From NCBI RefSeq assembly GCF_013370205.1, contig NZ_JABWGV010000008.1, positions 1-64,000 on the forward strand: a DNA stretch of 64,000 nt. Direction: 5' to 3'. The position numbers were made by a program, and so were the translations under genes. Below the pieces are notes generated by a model. It was not told the origin of the DNA and did not search any database. It saw only the letters and a program-made list of their open reading frames with translations. The DNA is from Qipengyuania atrilutea. GTDB lineage: Bacteria > Pseudomonadota > Alphaproteobacteria > Sphingomonadales > Sphingomonadaceae. How positions within the stretch are numbered: the stretch's first letter is position 1; each line of letters starts with the position of its first letter. Positions 42,690 through 52,825 of the stretch are shown here, piece after piece.

Positions 42690-43798
42690 TGGTCGCGTTC
42701 CACCAGCTCGCGGAGTGTCGCCGCAATCTCGCCCATCTGCTTGGCGCTGCCGATGGTGATGCGCAGCGCGTGCGACAGGTCGCCGCCGGGAAAGTGGCGC
42801 ACGGCGTAACCCGCTTCGGCCAAGGCATCATGCGCGGCCTCGGCGCTGACGGCGCCCTCGAACAGGACCATCGTGAAGTTCGCTTCGCTCGGCAGGGCGC
42901 GGAGGCCGTAGTTGCCGAGAGCGCCGATCGCGTCCACGAAGCGGGCTCTTTCCTGCGCATTGTGCTCTGCGGAGCGGCGGACGAAACCGTGATCGCCGAG
43001 CGCAGCGACAGCGGCGGCCTGTCCGCTCGTCGTCACGTTGAAGGGCCCGCGGATGCGGTTGAGGTTCGCGACGAGGTCGGGCGCGCCGGTAGCCCAGCCG
43101 ATGCGCTCGCCCGCCAGCCCGTAGATCTTGCTGAAGGTGCGGGTGACGAGCACGTTTTGCCGCTCGCTCGCAAGCGCCAACCCGGCTTCCGCCGACGCCG
43201 CGTCGGTATATTCGGCATAGGCCTGGTCGAGCACGAACAGCACGTCAGCGGGCAGACCGTCGAGCAGGCGCGCGACTTCGGAATGCGGCAGGTTCGAGCC
43301 GGTCGGATTGTTCGGATTGGCAAGGTAGACAACGCGCGTCCGCTCGGTGACGGCGGCCCGCAGCGCATCGACATCGGCGCCGTAATCGCTGTCCGGCGCC
43401 TCGACCGGCTGCGCGCCGCAGCGCCTTGCCGCGATATCGTAGACCGAGAACGTGTGCCGCGAAAACAGGACTTCATCACCGGGGCCGGCATAGGCCTGGG
43501 CGGCGAGGTTCAGCAGTTCGTCCGACCCCGTGCCGCAGACGATGCGCGCCGCATCGATACCGTGGAGCGCACCAATCGCTTCGCGTAGTCCCACAGCGCC
43601 CGGATCGGGGTAGCGCGCAGGCGTTCGCGGTTTTGCGAGGGCTTCCGCCGCCGCCGCACCGCAACCGAGCGGGTTCTCGTTCGCCGATAGCTTCACGAGG
43701 GCGCGCCCGTCCGATGCCTTCGCCTTGCCCGGAACATAGGCGTGGATCGCCTCGATCCAGGGTTTTGGCACGGGGGCGGTTTGTTCTGTCTCGCTCAT
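42686..43798 (-). CDS. hisC: Histidinol-phosphate aminotransferase
   Basis: The 370-residue PLP-dependent class II aminotransferase has ANENPLG near the start, NPNNPTG near residue 160, and the PLP-lysine loop [15 protein letters not shown] near 220. HisC converts imidazole-acetol phosphate to histidinol phosphate. Linked to a prephenate/arogenate dehydrogenase, it may also transaminate aromatic keto acids. Start 43798 gives the family-typical N-terminus; the frame is open to 43849. Confidence 0.9.
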   Translation of the reverse strand: MSETEQTAPVPKPWIEAIHAYVPGKAKASDGRALVKLSANENPLGCGAAAAEALAKPRTPARYPDPGAVGLREAIGALHGIDAARIVCGTGSDELLNLAAQAYAGPGDEVLFSRHTFSVYDIAARRCGAQPVEAPDSDYGADVDALRAAVTERTRVVYLANPNNPTGSNLPHSEVARLLDGLPADVLFVLDQAYAEYTDAASAEAGLALASERQNVLVTRTFSKIYGLAGERIGWATGAPDLVANLNRIRGPFNVTTSGQAAAVAALGDHGFVRRSAEHNAQERARFVDAIGALGNYGLRALPSEANFTMVLFEGAVSAEAAHDALAEAGYAVRHFPGGDLSHALRITIGSAKQMGEIAATLRELVERDQ

Positions 43799-43879
43799 TT
43801 CGCCGCGGCGCATAGCCGCTTTGCAGGCCCAAGAACAGCCGATTGACACTGCGCAGCCATTCCCGCAATCGCCGCTGCC

Positions 43880-44992
43880 ATGATGTCGCCCGCCGCCCTC
43901 AGCAACGTAACGCTACCCGCCGATCTGTCGCTCGACAGCGGACAGGCGCTCAGCGGCGTATCGATCGCGTACGAAGCCTACGGCGCACTGAACGCGGCGA
44001 AGGACAACGCTATCCTCGTTTGCCATGCGCTGACCGGCGACCAGTTCGTCGCGAGCGAGCATCCTGTGACCGGCAAATCCGGCTGGTGGGAGCGGATGGT
44101 CGGCCCCGGCAAACCGGTCGACACGGACCGCTTCTTCGTCATCTGCGCCAATGTCATCGGCAGTTGCATGGGCTCGACCGGCCCGGCAAGCGAGGCCAGC
44201 GACGGGCGGCCCTACGCAATGCGCTTCCCGGTCATCACCATCCGCGACATGGTGCGCGGTCTTGTCGGTCTGCTCGACGTGCTCGGGATCGAGCGGCTGC
44301 ACACGGCGGTCGGCGGGTCGATGGGCGGAATGCAGGTCCTGAGCATCGCGGCAAACTTTCCGGAGCGCGCAAACCGTGTCCTCGCGATCGCGACGACCGC
44401 GCGGCATTCGGCACAGAACATCGCCTTCCACGAAGTAGGCCGGCAGGCGATCATGGCCGACCCGGCATGGCACAACGGCGACTACTACGCCGCGGGCGCG
44501 CAGCCCGATGCGGGGCTCGCCGTTGCGCGGATGGCCGCGCACATCACCTATCTTTCGGAAGAGGGTCTCACCCGAAAGTTCGGACGACGCCTGCAGGACC
44601 GGCCCGACGGCAGCGCAGGCGCAAAAAGTTTCGGTTTCGATGCCGATTTCCAGGTCGAAAGTTACCTCCGCTACCAGGGCAGCGGTTTCACCCGCCGCTT
44701 CGACGCCAATTCCTATCTCTACATAACGCGCGCGATGGACTATTTCGACCTCGCCGAAGAACACGGCGGCACGCTGGCCGAGGCCTTCGCGGGTTCGAAG
44801 GCGCGGTTCTGCATCGTCAGCTTCGATACCGACTGGCTCTACCCGACGAGCGAAAGCCGCCACATCGTCCATGCGCTCAATGCGGCCGGCGCGCCGGTTA
44901 GTTTCGTCGAGCTGTCCGCGCCGTACGGTCACGACAGTTTCCTGCTTGACGTTCCGGCGCTCGACCGGGTGGTGAAGGGCTTTGTCGGCTGA
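43880..44992 (+). CDS. metX: Homoserine O-acetyltransferase (MetX)
   Basis: This 370-residue alpha/beta-hydrolase-fold acyltransferase has [12 protein letters not shown] near residue 42, the nucleophile elbow GGSMGGMQ with Ser147, [13 protein letters not shown] near 313 and GHDSFLLD with the catalytic histidine. It acylates homoserine in methionine synthesis. MetW follows with a TGATG overlap, as usual in Alphaproteobacteria. ATG 43880 and the following ATG 43883 are equally possible. Acetyl versus succinyl donor preference cannot be settled by eye. Confidence 0.92.
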   Translation: MMSPAALSNVTLPADLSLDSGQALSGVSIAYEAYGALNAAKDNAILVCHALTGDQFVASEHPVTGKSGWWERMVGPGKPVDTDRFFVICANVIGSCMGSTGPASEASDGRPYAMRFPVITIRDMVRGLVGLLDVLGIERLHTAVGGSMGGMQVLSIAANFPERANRVLAIATTARHSAQNIAFHEVGRQAIMADPAWHNGDYYAAGAQPDAGLAVARMAAHITYLSEEGLTRKFGRRLQDRPDGSAGAKSFGFDADFQVESYLRYQGSGFTRRFDANSYLYITRAMDYFDLAEEHGGTLAEAFAGSKARFCIVSFDTDWLYPTSESRHIVHALNAAGAPVSFVELSAPYGHDSFLLDVPALDRVVKGFVG

Positions 44993-45597
44993 TGGCACAA
45001 AGTACGCCAGACTTCGGCCTCAGACCCGACCTCGCCGTCATCGCGCGGGTTATTCCAGACGGTTCGCGAGTGCTCGATATCGGCTGCGGTGACGGCGCGT
45101 TGATGGAAGCGCTGCAGGCGCACAAGGACTGCGACGTGCGGGGGATCGAGATCGACCCCGACAGTGTGGAGAAGTGTGTCGCGCGCGGCCTCTCCGTGGT
45201 GCAGGGCGATGCGGACAGCGACCTCGCCGCCTATCCGAAAGGCAGTTTCGATTTCGTCGTGCTGAGCCAGACGCTGCCGATGGCGAAGCGGCCCGATCTG
45301 ATGCTGGGTGAATTGCTGCGCGTCGGGCGGCAGGCCTTCGTCAGCTTCCCCAACTTCGCGCATTGGCGCACGCGTGCTGCCCTCATGTTCGGCGGCCGGA
45401 TGCCGGTAACGCGCGCCTTGCCACTGACGTGGTACGAGACGCGCAACATCCACCACGTCACGGTCGACGACTTCCGCGAGCTTGCACGTGAAAAGGGCGC
45501 ACGGATCGAGAACAGCTGGTTCTTCGCCGGCGAGAAGCCGGTCGGGCGGGGCGCCAATCTACGTGCCGAGTTCGCCGTGTTTCAACTGACGCGTTAG
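44992..45597 (+). CDS. metW: Methionine biosynthesis protein MetW
   Basis: This 201-residue SAM-methyltransferase-fold protein has the motif RVLDIGCGDGALMEAL near residue 25 and FDFVVLSQTL near 84. MetW is the partner of MetX in methionine synthesis in many proteobacteria. The start overlaps the metX stop. Size and fold match the family. Confidence 0.92.
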   Translation: MAQSTPDFGLRPDLAVIARVIPDGSRVLDIGCGDGALMEALQAHKDCDVRGIEIDPDSVEKCVARGLSVVQGDADSDLAAYPKGSFDFVVLSQTLPMAKRPDLMLGELLRVGRQAFVSFPNFAHWRTRAALMFGGRMPVTRALPLTWYETRNIHHVTVDDFRELAREKGARIENSWFFAGEKPVGRGANLRAEFAVFQLTR

Positions 45598-45644
45598 CGC
45601 GAGCGCGTAGCCAGCCGTTCAGCTTCGCGAGGTTAGGACACCGC

Positions 45645-46007
45645 ATGGTCATCGCTCCGATAGTTTCCGCCCTCATTGCCGTTGCCGCGCAAACCGCTGC
45701 CGCGCCGCCCGCATCCGAACTGTCGCTTGAGCAGCGCACGGCAATCCGCTGCTCGTCCCTGTTCGCTATCGTCGCCCGGCAGCAGGAAGCGGGCGATGCC
45801 GAAGCGCTCGAATATCCGCCCATGATGCCCCGGGGGCGCGAGTTCTTCGTGCGGACGATGGCGAAGATGATGGAAGATCCCGCCTTCGACCGCGAGCGGG
45901 TGCGGGGCCTGCTCGCCGACGAAGCGCAGTCACTTGCGAGTGACCGGGAAGCGCAAGCTGCTGCGATGCCGCCGTGCCTTGCGCTACTGGATATTGCTGA
46001 ACTGTAG
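45645..46007 (+). CDS. Small exported hypothetical protein
   Basis: This 120-residue protein has an N-terminal hydrophobic signal (MVIAPIVSALIAVAAQTAAA) and a soluble helical remainder with two cysteines (CSSLF and PPCLAL) that may pair. It resembles the many short secreted proteins of sphingomonads with a helix-cysteine pattern. No function known. It starts 48 bases after metW. Confidence 0.65.
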   Translation: MVIAPIVSALIAVAAQTAAAPPASELSLEQRTAIRCSSLFAIVARQQEAGDAEALEYPPMMPRGREFFVRTMAKMMEDPAFDRERVRGLLADEAQSLASDREAQAAAMPPCLALLDIAEL

Positions 46008-46091
46008 GCTGCGAAAACAACCGTTCAGGGTTCGCTAACGCTCGCAGTACAACTGTTTCGCCGTAATTTTTCTCGCAACGAGGATTTCGTG

Positions 46092-46535
46092 ATGCGTAAA
46101 CTTTTGTCCGCCGCCGCCTTTGCTGGTGCCGCCACCATGTCCGTGCCGCTTGCTGCGCAGGACTATGCCGATGAATACGCTCCGGTCGCGCAAAGCGGCG
46201 ATCTCGCAAGTCTGTCGGAAAAGCTCGGCGATCCCGACAAGCAGTACGAAATGGCGATGATGATCCAGACCATGACCGAAGTGCTGCTGGACCTCCCGCT
46301 CGCCCCGCTTGCCGAAGCCGCTGCGGAGATTGCCGGCGAAGACCCCGCCCGCGTCGATCCGAACCTGACGCTTCGCTCCCTATCGCCGCAGTCCAGCGAT
46401 GTGCCGGAAAAGGTCGGCCGCGCCGTGCCGCGCGCAATGGGTGCGGTTGCCGGAATGGCGAAGGGCTTCGAAGCAATGCTCCCGGCCTTGCGCGAAATGG
46501 CGGACCGTATGGAAGAGGCCGCGAGCGACTACTGA
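46092..46535 (+). CDS. Small exported hypothetical protein
   Basis: The 147-residue precursor has a clear signal peptide (MRKLLSAAAFAGAATMSVPLAAQ) and an acidic, helical mature part rich in Met and Ala. GAGGA precedes the GTG-ATG pair at 46089-46092. No family recognised. Confidence 0.7.
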   Translation: MRKLLSAAAFAGAATMSVPLAAQDYADEYAPVAQSGDLASLSEKLGDPDKQYEMAMMIQTMTEVLLDLPLAPLAEAAAEIAGEDPARVDPNLTLRSLSPQSSDVPEKVGRAVPRAMGAVAGMAKGFEAMLPALREMADRMEEAASDY

Positions 46536-46623
46536 TCGCCCCCTGAACTGACGAGTACCAATTAAGGACAAACATTTACGCATTTGTGGACGCGCCGCGC
46601 GCGATCCGGCATGAGCGCGCCGC

Positions 46624-47295
46624 ATGTGGCAGCTCTACCAATTCCCCCTGTGTCCATTCAGCCGCAAGCTGCGGCTGCTGATGGGGGAAAAGAACATCAG
46701 CTACGAACTGGTGCGCGAAAATCCTTGGGAGGAACGTGACGAGTTCTGGGCGCTTAATCCCGCCGGGCGAACCCCCGTGCTGCACGATCCCGAAAAGAAC
46801 CTGACGTTGTGCGACAGCCGCGCCATCTGCGAGTATCTCGAAGAGACGGTCGAGCGCAGTCCGATGATCAACGGCACGGCCGCCGGGCGCGCGGAAATTC
46901 GCCGCCTGACCGCATTGATGGACGAGAACTTCTACGGCGACGTCACTGCGCCGCTGCTCCACGAGCGCATGAAGAAGCGCCTCGTCCTGAAGCAGTCGCC
47001 CGATTCGCGCGTGCTGCGCGATGCGATGCGGTTGGTTCACGGCCATCTCGACTATCTCGATTGGCTGATCGACAACCGCGCGTGGCTTGCCGGGCCGACG
47101 ATGAGCCTCGCCGACCTCGCAGCCGCGGCGCAGATTTCCGTGGTCGACTATCTCGGCGGGATCGACTGGCGCGACCACCAGCAGACGAAGCGGTGGTATG
47201 CCGTATTCAAAAGCCGGCCCAGCTTCCGCCCTCTCCTTGGAGAGAAGATGGTCGGCATCCACCCGCCCGAACATTATGCGAAGGTCGACGCGTAA
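46624..47295 (+). CDS. Glutathione S-transferase family protein
   Basis: The 223-residue protein has an N-terminal thioredoxin-like half with LYQFPLCPFSRKLRLLM (Cys10, a CPFS active-site-like motif), NPAGRTPVL and DSRAICEYLEE, and a helical C-terminal half with MSLADLAAAAQISV. The CPxS pattern suggests a glutaredoxin-like or omega/beta-type GST. The gene is unrelated to the stress operon at 19 kb. Role is probably thiol redox or detoxification. Confidence 0.85.
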   Translation: MWQLYQFPLCPFSRKLRLLMGEKNISYELVRENPWEERDEFWALNPAGRTPVLHDPEKNLTLCDSRAICEYLEETVERSPMINGTAAGRAEIRRLTALMDENFYGDVTAPLLHERMKKRLVLKQSPDSRVLRDAMRLVHGHLDYLDWLIDNRAWLAGPTMSLADLAAAAQISVVDYLGGIDWRDHQQTKRWYAVFKSRPSFRPLLGEKMVGIHPPEHYAKVDA

Positions 47296-47358
47296 CGCGG
47301 GTCCCGCGCTTCAAATGAGCTCCTTCCTTCCCATATCGGGTGAAAGAAGGAGCATCAC

Positions 47359-47775
47359 ATGGCCGATATTATCGCAAATCCCGAACAGCTCAGCGAAGCC
47401 GACTGGCGCGAGCGGCTGACGCCCGAACAGTATCACGTCCTGCGCGAAGCCGGGACCGAGCGCGCCTTCGCCGGCAAGTACGACAAGAACAAGGCGGACG
47501 GCCAATATCGCTGCGCCGGTTGCGGCAAGGTCGTGTTCGAGAGCAAAGCGAAATACGACAGCGGCTCCGGCTGGCCCAGCTTCACCAAGCCCGCCGAAGA
47601 CAGTGCGGTCGAGGAAAACCGCGATACGTCGCACGGCATGGTCCGCACCGAAGTGGTCTGCGCGAACTGCGACGGGCATCTCGGCCACGTATTCCCCGAT
47701 GGGCCGGGCGAGAACGGACTGCGCTATTGCATCAACTCTATCGCGCTCGAATTCGACGCAGCGGGCGAGAAATAA
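47359..47775 (+). CDS. msrB: Peptide-methionine (R)-S-oxide reductase MsrB
   Basis: This 138-residue MsrB has two zinc CxxC pairs (CAGC and CANC), the GSGWPSF segment and the active-site cysteine in RYCINSIAL. It reduces methionine-R-sulfoxide in proteins. AGGAG sits ahead of ATG 47359. The partner msrA is elsewhere in this window (61843-62385). Confidence 0.95.
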   Translation: MADIIANPEQLSEADWRERLTPEQYHVLREAGTERAFAGKYDKNKADGQYRCAGCGKVVFESKAKYDSGSGWPSFTKPAEDSAVEENRDTSHGMVRTEVVCANCDGHLGHVFPDGPGENGLRYCINSIALEFDAAGEK

Positions 47776-47927
47776 GCGGTCTCCGCGCGGATCGGTGGAG
47801 TATCCACAAATTCGGCGTGGGCGCAGCGTTCAGATTCGGTTAGGAACCCTGTCGGCACAGCGCGACGCGGGGGGCGCTTTGCCGATCGGCGGGTGCTGAG
47901 ACCTCTGCAAAGGGTACGTCCGGCTTA

Positions 47928-50192
47928 ATGGCTCGAAAAGAACGCGCACATTTGAAACGCGAAGCCTCGCGGCAAAGCGCGGGCTCGCGTTCGCGCACAG
48001 TAAAACGCGGGGCGCGCCGTTCGCACGAACGCGGGGCTTTTGCTCGCTGGACGCGCCGCTTCGTCCTGTGGGGCGGCGGCCTGGCCGTACTGTGCTTCAT
48101 TTTTCTTGGTATCGCGGTCGCTTTCGCGGCGCGCGACTTGCCGAGCTATTACCAGTTGAAGGCGAGCCAGGTCGGCCAGACGATCGTGGTCCGGGCTCGC
48201 GACGGCTCGCAGATCGTCGAACTCGGCCCGAGCTACGGCAAGTGGCTCGACAGCCACGAAATCCCGCAGGTGATGAAGGATGCGATGATCTCGGTAGAGG
48301 ATCGCCGCTACCGGTCGCACTTCGGCGTCGATCCCATCGGCCTCATTCGCGCGACGTACGTCTGGGCGACCGGCGACAAGCGCTTTGGTGCAACCTCCAC
48401 CATTACGCAGCAGCTTGCGCGCAACCTGTTCCTCAACTCGAACCGCACCGTGGACCGCAAGCTGCGCGAAGCCGTACTCGCGATCGCGATGGAGACGAAA
48501 TTCTCCAAGGAACAAATCCTCGAGCTTTATCTCAACAAGGTCTATTTCGGGGGCGGCGCCTACGGCATCGACAGCGCGAGCCGGAAGTTCTTCAGTCATC
48601 CGGGCGACGACCTTTCGGTAGCCGAAGCGGCGATCATCGCCGGGCTCGTCAAGGCTCCGTCGCGCTATGCCCCGACGGCCGATGTCGATGCAGCGGTCGA
48701 CCGGGCGCGCATCGTGCTGCAGCTCATGGAAGAACAGGGCCGGATCAGTCCGATGCAGGCCAATGTCGACGTATCTGCGGTGAAGCTGAAACAGGACCGA
48801 AGCCAGAATTCCGTCCGCTACTTCACCGACTGGGCGCTGCCGCAGCTCGATCTGTTGCTGCCCGAGACCTTCGAGCCGATCGAGGTCTGGACCACGCTCG
48901 ACCCGGGCTTGCAGGAAGCCGCAAGCGACGCGCTGAAAGCCAATGCACCGGGCGGCGCGCAGGGAGCGCTCGTCAGCCTCGACCGCGACGGCGCGATACT
49001 TGCGATGGTCGGCGGGACCGATTACGTGAGAAGCAATTACAACCGCGCCGTGCAGTCGCTGCGTCAGCCCGGTTCGGCTTGGAAGCTGTTCGTATATCTC
49101 GCCGCGCTCGAGGCCGGATACACGCCCGAGGATATGGTGAAGGATACGCCGACGACGATTGAGGGTTGGACGCCGCGCAACTCGGGCGGCGGCTATGCCG
49201 GCGACATCGATGTCCGCACCGCCTTCGCCTATTCGAAGAACACGGTCGCCGCGCAGCTCGGCAACGAGGTCGGCTTCGGTACGGTCGCGCGCATGGCCCG
49301 GCGCTTCGGCATTACGACGCCGATCTCCACCTACCCATCGATGGTACTGGGAAGCAGCGAAACGCGGGTGATCGACATGACCCAAGCCTTCGCGTCGGTC
49401 GCGGCCGAGGGCCAGTCGGTCCAGCCTTACGGCATCCTGCGGGTGACGACAGCCAGCGGCGATGAGCTCTATCGCTACAGCCCACCGCGCAGCAGCCAGC
49501 TCGTCCCCGACTACGTGGCGGCGGGCATCACCGATCTCCTCCAGACCGCCGTTAATACTGGCACCGGCAAGGCCGCGCAGATCGGCCGACCGGTGGCGGG
49601 CAAGACCGGCACGACGAACAGCAACAAGGACGGCTGGTTCCTCGGCTTCTCAAGCGGCATCACGACCGGCGTCTGGATGGGCCGCGACGATGCGAAGGCG
49701 GTCGGCGGCCTCCAGGGCGGCACCGCGCCCGCGCGCGCCTTTGCCCAGTACATGAAGTTCGCGGTTCGCAACCGCCCGGTCGAGGAATTCAAGACCGAGG
49801 TGAAACTGCCCGAATGGCAGCTCGAACCAGACGACGAGTATTTCTTCGGTAATCCGGAAGATTATTACTTCATCGACGAGGACGGCAATCTGATCGAGCC
49901 GGGCATGGGCGATCCGGAAAACGGTCCGGGCGAGAACCCCTTCGACGTGGACGATCAAGGACTGCCGATCCCGCCGCCTGCGCCCGATGTCGATGGACGT
50001 ACCGGCAGGCAGCCTGCCCCGCAGCAGAGCCCCACGCGCCGCGCGCCGCCCGCGATCGACGACGACTTCCTCGAACGCGCAACTGGGCGCGAGATACCGG
50101 ACGACAGCGGGGGGCAATCGCGCGCTCCCGCCCCGCCGTCGGTCCCGCAGACGCCGCGCGGTTCGACGTCCTCCCAACGCACACAGAACTGA
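47928..50192 (+). CDS. Penicillin-binding protein 1A (bifunctional transglycosylase/transpeptidase)
   Basis: The 754-residue class A PBP has a basic cytoplasmic tail and one span (about 45-68). Its glycosyltransferase motifs are EDRRYRSHFGVD near 125 and GATSTITQQLARN near 155, and its transpeptidase motifs are Ser383-Ala-Trp-Lys386, YSKN near 435 and KTGTT near 560. The last ~110 residues are an acidic, Pro-rich low-complexity tail. It polymerises and cross-links peptidoglycan. A bidirectional terminator separates it from degP. Confidence 0.93.
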   Translation: MARKERAHLKREASRQSAGSRSRTVKRGARRSHERGAFARWTRRFVLWGGGLAVLCFIFLGIAVAFAARDLPSYYQLKASQVGQTIVVRARDGSQIVELGPSYGKWLDSHEIPQVMKDAMISVEDRRYRSHFGVDPIGLIRATYVWATGDKRFGATSTITQQLARNLFLNSNRTVDRKLREAVLAIAMETKFSKEQILELYLNKVYFGGGAYGIDSASRKFFSHPGDDLSVAEAAIIAGLVKAPSRYAPTADVDAAVDRARIVLQLMEEQGRISPMQANVDVSAVKLKQDRSQNSVRYFTDWALPQLDLLLPETFEPIEVWTTLDPGLQEAASDALKANAPGGAQGALVSLDRDGAILAMVGGTDYVRSNYNRAVQSLRQPGSAWKLFVYLAALEAGYTPEDMVKDTPTTIEGWTPRNSGGGYAGDIDVRTAFAYSKNTVAAQLGNEVGFGTVARMARRFGITTPISTYPSMVLGSSETRVIDMTQAFASVAAEGQSVQPYGILRVTTASGDELYRYSPPRSSQLVPDYVAAGITDLLQTAVNTGTGKAAQIGRPVAGKTGTTNSNKDGWFLGFSSGITTGVWMGRDDAKAVGGLQGGTAPARAFAQYMKFAVRNRPVEEFKTEVKLPEWQLEPDDEYFFGNPEDYYFIDEDGNLIEPGMGDPENGPGENPFDVDDQGLPIPPPAPDVDGRTGRQPAPQQSPTRRAPPAIDDDFLERATGREIPDDSGGQSRAPAPPSVPQTPRGSTSSQRTQN

Positions 50193-50210
50193 TCCGGAAC
50201 TGGTAGATAC

Positions 50211-50253
50211 AAAAGAAAACCGCCCCCTGCGCTTAGCAGGAGGCGGTCTTTTC
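50211..50253. terminator. Bidirectional intrinsic terminator
   Basis: ACCGCCCCCTGC (50219-50230) pairs with GCAGGAGGCGGT (50236-50247) around a 5-base loop with one mismatch. It is preceded by AAAAGAA and followed by CTTTT. Placed between the convergent PBP1A and degP genes, it can end both transcripts. Confidence 0.85.
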
Positions 50254-50272
50254 ATTTGCGCGTCTAGAAGTC

Positions 50273-51796
50273 TTAGCGGAGGCGTACGGCCAGCGAGCGA
50301 GGCGGTATACCTCGGCGCTGCACGCGCAGCAGCACTGCTTCGCGGTTCTCCTGGTCGGCTTCGGCAATAGCCGCTTCCAGCCCTTCGACGCCTTGCAGAT
50401 TGCGGTAGTTGACCTGCAGGATGACGTCGCGCCGTTGCAAACCCTTGCGCGCCGCGTCGGAGTTGGGATCGACCGAGACGACGGCCACGCCTGTCGTGTC
50501 GTCCGAAATGCCAAGCTGCGAATTGATTTGCGGCGAGAGTTCGACCACCTGCAGTCCGAGCCGCTCGAGAATGATGTCGCTCGACTGCACGTCGGGGTCT
50601 GCGCCCTCGTCGTCGCCTTCGAACATCTGGTTCTGGCGCAGCTGATCGTCGCTCGGGCGGCGGCCTACCGTCAGCGTCACGCGGCGGCGATCGCCGTTGC
50701 GCAGCAGCTCGACCGGAATGCTCGTGCCCGGGGCAATATTGGCGACGATGTACGACAGCGTCTGATCGGGGGTGACTTCCTGCCCGTTCACCCTGGTGAC
50801 GACATCGCCGGCCTGGATACCGGCCTCGTCAGCGGGCGCTCCCTCTTCGACCGATTGGACGAACTCGCCGCGATTGCGCGGAAGTCCGAGCGAGTCGGCG
50901 AGATCGCCGGTGACGGGCTCGATGCGAACGCCGAGATAACCGCGCTGGATTTCCTCGCCCTGCATCAGCGTCCTGACGATCGGTGCCGCGATCTCGGCAG
51001 GGATTGCAAAACCGATGCCGACACTGCCGCCCGAGGGCGAGAAGATGGCGTTGTTGATGCCGATCACATTGCCCTGCATGTCGAACAGCGGACCGCCCGA
51101 GTTGCCGCGATTGATGCTGGCGTCGGTCTGGATGTAGCGGTCATAGGCGCCGCCCTGGCCGGTGTTGCGCAAGACTGAGGAGACAATACCGCTCGTCACC
51201 GTCCCACCAAGGCCGAACGGATTACCGATCGCGATGACCCAGTCGCCGGTGCGCGCCTGCTCAGAATCGCCGAACCGCACGAAGGGGAAGGGCTCGCTGC
51301 GCTGCACTTTGAGGACCGCGAGGTCGGAGGCCGCGTCGTTGCCGACCAGTTCTGCCTCGTATTCCTTGCCATCGGGCATGGTCACGGTGATTTCCTCGAC
51401 CGTGCCGCGACCCGTTGGGCTGACGACGTGGTTGTTGGTGACGACGAACCCGTCAGCCGAAATGATGAAACCCGAACCGAGCGACTGCGCCTCGCGCGTC
51501 GTCGGCTGCTGCGGCTGGCCGCCGCCGCGCCGTCCGAACAGGTCGGCAAGCGGGGTTCCGGCGAAGGGGTTGTTGCTGACCTCGACGCGCTGACGGGTGG
51601 AGATGTTCACCACGGCCGGCTGAAGCTGTTCGGTCAGGTCGGCAAAGCTCTCGGGTGCGCCTGCACGCGGTACGACGCGGGCCATCGTGCTGTCGTCGTT
51701 CTGGGCGACTTGAGCGCCCGCAGGGAAGCCGGTCGCGAGCGAAAGCGCTGCACCGCCGGCAAGCAGGGTTCCGGTCAATCCGTAAGCATATTTCAC
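50273..51796 (-). CDS. Periplasmic serine protease, Do/DegP family
   Basis: The 507-residue precursor, started at GTG 51796 (AAAGGA upstream; the frame extends to a TTG at 51883), has a signal peptide ending near FPAGAQ. The trypsin-like domain has His123 in TNNHVV, Asp158 in ASDLAVL and Ser233 in RGNSGGP. Two PDZ domains follow (about 270-360 and 400-505). It degrades or chaperones misfolded envelope proteins. It lies downstream of hflK-hflC on the same strand, the common alphaproteobacterial order. Confidence 0.92.
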   Translation of the reverse strand: MKYAYGLTGTLLAGGAALSLATGFPAGAQVAQNDDSTMARVVPRAGAPESFADLTEQLQPAVVNISTRQRVEVSNNPFAGTPLADLFGRRGGGQPQQPTTREAQSLGSGFIISADGFVVTNNHVVSPTGRGTVEEITVTMPDGKEYEAELVGNDAASDLAVLKVQRSEPFPFVRFGDSEQARTGDWVIAIGNPFGLGGTVTSGIVSSVLRNTGQGGAYDRYIQTDASINRGNSGGPLFDMQGNVIGINNAIFSPSGGSVGIGFAIPAEIAAPIVRTLMQGEEIQRGYLGVRIEPVTGDLADSLGLPRNRGEFVQSVEEGAPADEAGIQAGDVVTRVNGQEVTPDQTLSYIVANIAPGTSIPVELLRNGDRRRVTLTVGRRPSDDQLRQNQMFEGDDEGADPDVQSSDIILERLGLQVVELSPQINSQLGISDDTTGVAVVSVDPNSDAARKGLQRRDVILQVNYRNLQGVEGLEAAIAEADQENREAVLLRVQRRGIPPRSLAVRLR

Positions 51797-51978
51797 AGGA
51801 TATCTGTCCTTTCGGTTAGTCGGCCGCGCACTGGACACTTCATCGAATGCCGGGGTGCGCGTATGCGTTCCAATAGAGCGCAACCGCGCTGAATAACCAT
51901 TGAACGCGCGCCCCGCGCCGCCTGCAATCCGTCGATCGAGGTCGGCGCTTCATGGGGCCTTGGTCAGCCTGATGCCGA

Positions 51979-52824
51979 TCAGCGCTGCCCGCGGAACTGC
52001 CGCAGGTATTCGTTATCCGGCGACAGGATCACGCTGGTGTCCGCCTCGCCCTGTTCGAAGGTCCGGCGATAGCTTTCCATGGCACGGTAGAAATCGTAGA
52101 ATTCCGGGTCCTTGCCATAGGCCTGTGCGTAGGTGTTTGCAGCGTTCGCTTCCGCTTCGGCGCGAATGATCTGCGCATTCTTGCGGCCTTGAGCGCGGAT
52201 GGTTTCCGCTTCTTCCTGCCGGTCGGCTTCCATCCGCTGGAATGCGGATTCAAGCGGTGTTCCTTCGGGCAAATCGGCACGCTTGATCCGCACGTCGATG
52301 ACCTGCGCGCCGTACTGGCGGGCCTGCCGGTCGAGCGCTTCGCGGATGTTCGCCATTGCCGTACCGCGCTCCGCCGTCAGTAACGAGGCGAAGGGACGGC
52401 GGCCGAGTTCCTGCCGCAGGACCGAAGTCAGAATGGGCGAAAGCTGCGCTTCGACATTCGCTTCGGAGCCGGCGGTTTCGACCATCAATACCGGATCGAT
52501 GATGCGGAAGCGCGCATAGGCATCGACCTGCAGGCGCTGCTGGTCATTAGAGAGAACCTGCTGGCGGTCCATGTCGAGGTCGAGCACGCGCTTGTCGACG
52601 TACTGGACAGTCTCGATGAACGGAAGGCGCCAGCCGATGCCCGCGCCGGTCTGCCCGTAGGGTTCGTTCGGCGCGAAGCGGTTGATCACGCGGTCGGGAT
52701 CACCGGTACGGACCACGACGACCTGCTGGTCTTCGGGCACGACGATAATGACCGAGAAGGCGGCGATGATGATCGCGACGAGCGCGATGATCGCGAACTT
52801 ATGCTGTTCCCATATACGTTCCAT
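51979..52824 (-). CDS. hflC: Modulator of FtsH, HflC
   Basis: This 281-residue SPFH/band-7 protein has one N-terminal span (about 9-29), the prohibitin-like domain, and a long Glu/Arg/Ala-rich helix (about 195-245) typical of HflC. HflC with HflK forms a large periplasmic cage around the FtsH protease. Its start lies one base after the hflK stop. Confidence 0.93.
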   Translation of the reverse strand: MERIWEQHKFAIIALVAIIIAAFSVIIVVPEDQQVVVVRTGDPDRVINRFAPNEPYGQTGAGIGWRLPFIETVQYVDKRVLDLDMDRQQVLSNDQQRLQVDAYARFRIIDPVLMVETAGSEANVEAQLSPILTSVLRQELGRRPFASLLTAERGTAMANIREALDRQARQYGAQVIDVRIKRADLPEGTPLESAFQRMEADRQEEAETIRAQGRKNAQIIRAEAEANAANTYAQAYGKDPEFYDFYRAMESYRRTFEQGEADTSVILSPDNEYLRQFRGQR

Positions 52825-52825
52825 C

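Noticed and set aside
47925-49385. 486-codon minus-strand frame opposite PBP1A
   Set aside because: Antisense shadow. The plus strand carries all transglycosylase and transpeptidase motifs.
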